From Roseobacter sp. (GTDB lineage Bacteria; Pseudomonadota; Alphaproteobacteria; Rhodobacterales; Rhodobacteraceae), in assembly GCA_024636425.1 (NCBI GenBank), contig JAGXHB010000036.1:1-9607 (forward strand): a stretch of DNA of 9,607 nucleotides. The letters run 5' to 3'. Shown here one piece after another: positions 5,426 to 9,607 of this stretch (positions within the stretch are counted from its first letter, which is position 1; each line of letters opens with the position of its first letter). The notes below the pieces were generated by a model that saw only the letters and a program-made list of their open reading frames with translations, ran no database searches and was not told where the DNA came from. The translations under genes were made by a program, and so were the position numbers.

Positions 5426-7471
5426 CTAAATATCCTTGACCAGCCGCAGCGCATCGTAAATTGCGGCATGCGTATTGCGCGCCGACACGGCGTCACCGAT
5501 GCGAAACAGTTGAAACCCGCCTGTGTCGTTGTGCGATACCTCTTGCGGTGTCCCCGCCAGCAGCGCGTCGTAATCAACCTCGCCCAGGTTCACGGAATGG
5601 GGTTTCAGCGCGAAGTAAAGATCATCCAGCGGCAATGTGCCGTAGTTCACCACGACCTGATCTGCCTCGATCTCATAGCTGTGGTCGCTGTAGTCCGTGC
5701 CGATGGTGGCCACCAGTGTATTGCCGCGCCGTTCGACACCCAGCAGCCGCCGCGTCACTGTAAACGTCACATCCTTGTCCTGAAGCGACCGCATGTAGGG
5801 AACGAGGTTCATCGCCATCACTTCGGGCGAAAAGCTGCGGTCCGGCGTCATGATCTCGACGCGGGCACCGGCATTTGCTGCAATCTCGGCAGCTTGCAAG
5901 GCGGGGTGGTCGCCGCTTTCGTCATAGATCAGCACGCGCCCCGCAGGTTTCACATCGCCCGAGATAATGTCCCAGCTTGAGATGACATGCGGCTGCTCTT
6001 GCTTTTGCTCGAACAGTTCCAGATTGGGCAGGCCGCCAGTGGCCACGATCACCACATCGGGGTCATGCGCTATCACGTCATCCGCTTCGGCCAGACTGTT
6101 GAAGTGAAACACCACGTCGCGCGCAGCGCATTGCGCCATGCGCCAATCAATGATCCCGATCATTTCGCGGCGGCGCGGTGTTCTTGCAGTCAGCCTTACC
6201 TGTCCGCCCGGCTCCGGCGCGGCCTCGAGAACCGTCACGGCATGACCGCGTTCGGCCGCCACCCGCGCAGCCTCCAGCCCGCCGGGGCCGGCACCGACGA
6301 TCACGACTTTCTTCACGGTCTCGGCCTTGGAAATCTCGTGCGGCATGGACAGTTCGCGGCCTGTGGCAGCGTTGTGGATGCACAAGGCGTCCCCCGCTTG
6401 ATAGATCCGGTCAAGGCAGTAGGTGGCACCGACGCAGGGCCGGATGTCTTCCTCGCGCACTTCGACGATCTTGCGCACGATATGCGGGTCCGCCATATGC
6501 GCGCGGGTCATGCCCACCATATCCAGCAGCCCGGCCTGCACCGCATGGCGTGCCGTGGCCACATCGGGGATGCGGGCAGCATGGAACGTCGGCAGGCCCG
6601 TCTCCTTGCGCACCGCGCCTGCGAAATCGAGGTGGGGGGCTGATTTCATGCCTTGAATGGGAATCACATCGGTCATGGCTGGATCCGTGTGGATCCGCCC
6701 CTTGATGACGTTCAGAAAGTCGATCATGCCGGTGGCCGCAACCCGTCTCGAAATCTCGAGCCCCTCGTCAGCGGTGATGCCGCCCTTCTGCGCCTCGTCC
6801 GCAGTATACCGCAAACCGACGATGAAATCCGCCCCGACCCGCTTGCGGATCGCCTCCACAACATCCATCGGAAAGCGCAGCCGGTTTTCGAGCGTATCCG
6901 CCCCATAGGGGCCGGTCAGGTCGTTGGTCAGCGGGGACCAGAACTGGTCAAGCAGATGGCCATAGACCTGCAGTTCGATCCCGTCCATGCCCCCCGCCTG
7001 CACGCGCTCCGCCGCATCCGCAAAATCGGTGATGATCCGGTCGATGTCCCAGTCTTCGACCAGTTTGGGAAAAGCGCGATGCGCGGGCTCGCGATGCTTT
7101 GTCGACGAGACCGATGGCAACCAGTCGCCTTTGTTCCACGTGGTGCGACGGCCCAGATGGGTCAGCTGGATCATCACCGCACAGCCATGTTCGTGCACCG
7201 CATCTGTCAGGTTTCTGGTCCACGGCACAACCTCGTCCTTGAAGGCGAGGATGTTGTTGAAAACCGGCGGACTGTCGCGGCTGACCGAGGCTGACCCCGC
7301 CGTCATGGCAAGCGCAACGCCTGCCTTGGCCCGTTCCGCGTGATAGGCCGCATAGCGTTCCTTGGGCATGCCGTCTTGCGGATAGGCCGGTTCGTGGCTG
7401 GTCGTCATGATCCGGTTGCGCAAGGTCAGATGTTTGAGCTGGAACGGCTGGAGCAGCGGATCAGTGGACAT
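5426..7471 (-). CDS. FMN/Fe-S/FAD oxidoreductase, DgcA / N-methylproline demethylase-like
   Basis: A 681-aa cytoplasmic flavoenzyme with the layout of trimethylamine dehydrogenase and 2,4-dienoyl-CoA reductase. It has an Old Yellow Enzyme TIM barrel (about 5-340), an Fe-S linker (about 343-370) and a pyridine-nucleotide-disulfide-type domain with dinucleotide motif GAGPGG (393-398), ATGG (477-480) and a C-terminal FRIGD (656-660) motif. Several stretches (IQLTHLGRR, DQFWSP, VGMTRAHMADPH, RNTHAAIYDALRL) resemble DgcA-type dimethylglycine or N-methylproline demethylases more than dienoyl-CoA reductases. In the Fe-S linker Cys346, Cys352 and Cys364 are present, but Ala349 replaces one cluster cysteine. 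The enoate-reductase pair H-x-x-H-G-Y is replaced by L-x-x-Y-G-H (167-172). It is the first of a two-gene unit with the dehydrogenase, 8 nt apart. Predicted role: oxidative N-demethylation of a methylated amine. Family placement is strong; the exact substrate is inferred. Confidence 0.9.
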   Translation of the reverse strand: MSTDPLLQPFQLKHLTLRNRIMTTSHEPAYPQDGMPKERYAAYHAERAKAGVALAMTAGSASVSRDSPPVFNNILAFKDEVVPWTRNLTDAVHEHGCAVMIQLTHLGRRTTWNKGDWLPSVSSTKHREPAHRAFPKLVEDWDIDRIITDFADAAERVQAGGMDGIELQVYGHLLDQFWSPLTNDLTGPYGADTLENRLRFPMDVVEAIRKRVGADFIVGLRYTADEAQKGGITADEGLEISRRVAATGMIDFLNVIKGRIHTDPAMTDVIPIQGMKSAPHLDFAGAVRKETGLPTFHAARIPDVATARHAVQAGLLDMVGMTRAHMADPHIVRKIVEVREEDIRPCVGATYCLDRIYQAGDALCIHNAATGRELSMPHEISKAETVKKVVIVGAGPGGLEAARVAAERGHAVTVLEAAPEPGGQVRLTARTPRRREMIGIIDWRMAQCAARDVVFHFNSLAEADDVIAHDPDVVIVATGGLPNLELFEQKQEQPHVISSWDIISGDVKPAGRVLIYDESGDHPALQAAEIAANAGARVEIMTPDRSFSPEVMAMNLVPYMRSLQDKDVTFTVTRRLLGVERRGNTLVATIGTDYSDHSYEIEADQVVVNYGTLPLDDLYFALKPHSVNLGEVDYDALLAGTPQEVSHNDTGGFQLFRIGDAVSARNTHAAIYDALRLVKDI

Positions 7472-7647
7472 GCGGGATCTTTCTTCTGGGGCTGTACATC
7501 GGGCGACATATCAGCAGGCGGCACTGGCCCGACACTTTCCCCCTGCTCCGCATCTGTCAAGCCGCGTGAACCGCATTGCATCTTCCAAGGCCATGCATGT
7601 CGGTCGCCAGGATGCCACGCCGACCGTTCATTCACGAGCCATTCAGG
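7472..7647 (-). other. Gap between oxidoreductase and glutaredoxin-MauE genes
   Basis: This 176-nt non-coding gap lies between two minus-strand genes. A perfect TTGACA on the minus strand (7555-7560) could be a -35 box for the oxidoreductase gene, but the hexamer at 17-nt spacing (AAGTGT) is a poor -10. An inverted repeat CGGTCG / CGACCG with a 14-nt centre lies around 7603-7628, with no T-tract, so it is not an intrinsic terminator. Read-through from the glutaredoxin gene is therefore possible, and an internal promoter is also possible. Confidence 0.3.
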
Positions 7648-8463
7648 TCAGCCCGCGAATTGCAGTGCCAGCATCCACACGCCCATGCCCAGCATGACAA
7701 GGTTTTCGGTCAGTGAAATGAACCCGAGCGGTACGTTCGATCCACCGCCGACGCAGGCACAGGTCAGCTCGCGCTTGTCGAGATACGCCGCCTTGATCAC
7801 ACTGACTGCGCCAATCGCACCAATGAAGATGCCCACAGGTGCCACCAGCCAGATGAGCGGGTTGCCCGTCCCGATCAGCGCCATCATGCCCGCGCCCGCG
7901 TATAATTCGGCAAAGGGATAGGCGTAGCCATACGGCACATAGCGGCGCGCCAGCAGATCATACCCTAGAAAGCCGTTTACGAACCCTTCGAGGTCTTGCA
8001 GCTTCTGGATCGCCAGCGCGACCATTGTCGTTGCAAAGAACCACTTGAGCCATGTCAGCACCGAAAAGCCCTCATACAGGTTCAGCACAATGGCCAGCGC
8101 CATCAGCGCCGTCGAGGCAAAGATCGCTAGAACCGGCGTATAGGTCGTGTCATCCTCGCCAAGCACACGGTAGCCGAAGTATTTCTTGAGTTCGGAATAC
8201 CCGCCGATCTGTTCTCCCCCGATGTAGGCCGTCGGCGTCGTCTCGACACCGTGCGATTCCATGAAGGCATCAACTTCTTCGCGTGTGGTCAGCAGGTTGT
8301 CGTCAACCTCAAAACCCTTGCGCTGCAACATCGACAGGGATTTCAGGCCGAAAGGGCAAAGGTGGTCCGGCATCGACATGCGGTAAAGCGATGCCGTCTC
8401 GGCCTCGCCGCGGCTTTTGCTGCGGGCGGTCGCGGGGCCGTCAATCATATCGGTCGTTGTCAT
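7648..8463 (-). CDS. Glutaredoxin domain fused to MauE/DoxX-like membrane domain
   Basis: A predicted inner-membrane redox protein (271 aa). Residues about 25-98 form a glutaredoxin fold: single active-site cysteine in CPFG (36-39, monothiol form instead of CPYC), the cis-proline motif TTP (75-77) and the GGEQIGGYSEL glutathione-binding region. Residues about 108-268 hold four to five hydrophobic helices with DLEGFVNGFLGYDLLARRYVPYG and YPFAELYAG, typical of MauE/DoxX-like domains. A second redox-type pair C235-A-C237 sits before the last helix. The start at 8463 is supported by AGGAG 9 nt upstream; the reading frame extends further, but that extension overlaps the divergent gene and is not used. 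MauE is known from methylamine dehydrogenase maturation, so a role in thiol-disulfide maintenance of a periplasmic or membrane enzyme is plausible (inference). No substrate protein can be named. Confidence 0.85.
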   Translation of the reverse strand: MTTTDMIDGPATARSKSRGEAETASLYRMSMPDHLCPFGLKSLSMLQRKGFEVDDNLLTTREEVDAFMESHGVETTPTAYIGGEQIGGYSELKKYFGYRVLGEDDTTYTPVLAIFASTALMALAIVLNLYEGFSVLTWLKWFFATTMVALAIQKLQDLEGFVNGFLGYDLLARRYVPYGYAYPFAELYAGAGMMALIGTGNPLIWLVAPVGIFIGAIGAVSVIKAAYLDKRELTCACVGGGSNVPLGFISLTENLVMLGMGVWMLALQFAG

Positions 8464-8599
8464 GGCGCGGTTCTCCTGATCTGTTCCATCGGGCGAAGCT
8501 TTGGCGTTCTGTTCCCGGGGTGCGCCCCTTGTAGCAACGCCTGTTCTGCGCGGAATGTGCCGCCACGCAGCCTTGCAGTACAAAAACCCGTCTGACCCG

Positions 8600-8615
8600 C
8601 CATTGTTCCAAATGG
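8600..8615. promoter_or_regulatory. Short inverted repeat, possible regulator site
   Basis: CCATT (8600-8604) and AATGG (8611-8615) are perfect reverse complements with a 6-nt centre, placed near the middle of the divergent region. The size fits an operator of a dimeric regulator. A 5+5 repeat can arise by chance in 334 nt, so this is only a candidate. Confidence 0.25.
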
Positions 8616-8787
8616 ACCGTAAAGCGTGGTGCCCCCGCTTCAAAGCCGATGCTGACACCTGCCTTTCGTCAGACCCATCCGGCCTTAGAAAAACTGTAAC
8701 AAATCCTACGCATAGCCGTCGCATTCCAGCCTTAAAGACCGCCTCGTACCGCGTTCGCGCACCACAAGGTGCCTGAACCCTTCGTCT

Positions 8788-8792
8788 GGAGA
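8788..8792 (+). promoter_or_regulatory. Ribosome binding site of the solute-binding protein gene
   Basis: GGAGA ends 5 nt before the ATG at 8798. An ATG at 8793 is out of frame and too close, so 8798 is the start. Confidence 0.7.
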
Positions 8793-8797
8793 ATGAC

Positions 8798-9607
8798 ATG
8801 ACCACCACATTGAAAGCGCGCCTTGCCCTGACCGTGGCCGCCGTTGCGCTGACCACAACCGCCGCCCATGCCGAACCATCCCAAGAGCTGATCGACGCGG
8901 CCAAGGCAGAAGGCATGCTGACCACCATCGCCCTGCCCCACAGCTGGTGCGGCTACGGCGATGTGATCGCAGCCTTCAAGGAGAAATACGGCCTCGAAGT
9001 CAACGAACTGAACCCCAACGCAGGGTCGGCAGACGAGCTTGAAGCCGTCAAGGCAAACAAGAACAACACCGGACCGCAAGCACCCGACGTGCTCGACATC
9101 GGGCTGTCCTTCGGTCCCGCGGCCAAGGAAGAGGGTCTGCTCCAGCCCTATAAAGTGTCCACATGGGACAGCATCCCGGATGATGCCAAGGACGCTGACG
9201 GCTACTGGTACGGCGACTATTACGGTGTTCTGGGCTTTGCCGTGAACTCCGACATGTTCCCCGAGGCACCGCAGTCTTTCGCGGATCTCAAGGACAGCCA
9301 ATTCGCGAACTCCATTGCCCTGCAGGGGGATCCGCGCACCGGGAACTCGGTCATGATGGCGGTCTATGCGGCCGGTATCGCCGAAGGGGGCGAGGCTGGT
9401 GCCGACGCGCTGAACAAGGGGATCGGGTTCTTCAAGGGCCTGAAGGACAACGGCAGCTATGTGCCCGTCAACGGGTCCGCGCAGAACATCGCCCAAGGCA
9501 CGACACCGATCTATTTTGACTGGGATTACAACCTGCTCGCCATGCGTGACAAGCTGGACGGCAATCCCCCGATCGAAGTCGTGGTCCCCACAGACGCCGT
9601 GATCGCG
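8798..9607 (+). CDS. ABC transporter periplasmic solute-binding protein, 3' end outside window
   Basis: An extracellular solute-binding protein open for 270 codons to the window edge without a stop. Residues 1-25 are a Sec signal peptide (KAR, hydrophobic core, TAAHA before Glu26). The mature part begins SQELIDAAKAEGMLTTIAL and continues with PDVLDIGLSF, an aromatic-rich DGYWYGDYYGVLGFAVN segment, QSFADLKD and a YFDWDYNLLA segment. This pattern matches the iron/polyamine/thiamine-like class of ABC binding proteins (SBP_bac_1/6/8-like), not the OpuAC betaine-binding class. The family is usually about 330-370 aa, so roughly a quarter is missing; permease and ATPase genes are expected downstream. 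The gene is divergent from the amine-oxidation genes, which suggests uptake of their substrate. The ligand is not determinable from the sequence, but the many aromatic residues would suit a cationic amine (inference). Confidence 0.9.
   Translation, partial: MTTTLKARLALTVAAVALTTTAAHAEPSQELIDAAKAEGMLTTIALPHSWCGYGDVIAAFKEKYGLEVNELNPNAGSADELEAVKANKNNTGPQAPDVLDIGLSFGPAAKEEGLLQPYKVSTWDSIPDDAKDADGYWYGDYYGVLGFAVNSDMFPEAPQSFADLKDSQFANSIALQGDPRTGNSVMMAVYAAGIAEGGEAGADALNKGIGFFKGLKDNGSYVPVNGSAQNIAQGTTPIYFDWDYNLLAMRDKLDGNPPIEVVVPTDAVIA

Larger units (their letters stand above)
8464..8797. other. Divergent intergenic region (334 nt)
   Basis: This is the gap between the minus-strand glutaredoxin-MauE gene and the plus-strand binding-protein gene, so it must hold promoters in both directions. 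Only its short AT-rich patches (TACAAAAACC near 8578, AGAAAAACTGTAACAAATCC near 8687) look promoter-like, and I cannot assign a convincing -35/-10 pair. It also has a small GGGG-TGCG-CCCC hairpin near 8517-8528 and the inverted repeat listed separately. No coding sequence or known RNA was recognised. Confidence 0.4.

Noticed and set aside
6653..7294. Plus-strand frames opposite the flavoenzyme gene
   Set aside because: They are antisense shadows created by strong G/C bias at third positions, and no ribosome site or domain was found.
7603..7628. Inverted repeat as terminator after the glutaredoxin-MauE gene
   Set aside because: The stem is only six pairs with a 14-nt centre and no T-tract follows on the minus strand.
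8464..8928. N-terminal extension of the glutaredoxin-MauE frame
   Set aside because: The extra 155 codons cross the divergent regulatory region and overlap the binding-protein gene. The ATG at 8463 has its own ribosome site and directly precedes the glutaredoxin domain.
8732..9496. Long minus-strand reading frame (254 codons)
   Set aside because: It is antisense to the binding-protein gene, which has a ribosome site, signal peptide and family-like sequence on the plus strand. The antisense protein shows no recognisable domain.

Overview
The window is GC-rich DNA with densely packed genes and reads as alphaproteobacterial, most likely Rhodobacterales (Roseobacter group). This placement is inferred from the G/C-rich codon use, the TRAP transporter, the amine-catabolism genes and the style of the solute-binding proteins. 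No rRNA or marker gene is present to prove it. No tRNA, rRNA, CRISPR array, insertion sequence or phage gene was seen.

Left half (1-4490): a carboxylate uptake and activation block. It opens with the C-terminal end of an acyl-CoA synthetase (AMP-forming ligase), which meets stop-to-stop a TetR/AcrR-type repressor on the minus strand. Divergent from the repressor is a tripartite TRAP transporter operon: periplasmic binding protein (DctP type), small membrane subunit (DctQ type) and large permease (DctM type). A consensus TTGACA box, a 6+6 inverted repeat just downstream of it and a long leader lie between repressor and transporter, so the repressor probably controls the transporter. A strong hairpin plus T-tract between dctP and dctQ should lower expression of the membrane subunits relative to the binding protein. 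A 10-bp-stem terminator closes the operon and also serves the convergent genes to the right. The substrate is unknown. The neighbouring CoA ligase suggests an organic acid that is activated to a CoA thioester after uptake.

Right half (4491-9607): a candidate N-methylated amine or quaternary ammonium catabolic block. On the minus strand, read from high to low coordinates, are a glutaredoxin-MauE/DoxX-type membrane fusion protein, a 681-residue flavin/Fe-S oxidoreductase resembling dimethylglycine / N-methylproline demethylases (DgcA type), and 8 nt later a dehydrogenase resembling L-carnitine 3-dehydrogenase. Divergent from these, on the plus strand, is an ABC-type periplasmic solute-binding protein that runs off the window end (8798-9607, 270 codons, with a clear signal peptide). 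Together they suggest import of a small amine such as carnitine, a betaine or an N-methylated amino acid, followed by oxidation and demethylation. The particular grouping, especially the membrane redox fusion, is the part most worth following up. The two halves end on a shared terminator and are probably separate regulons.
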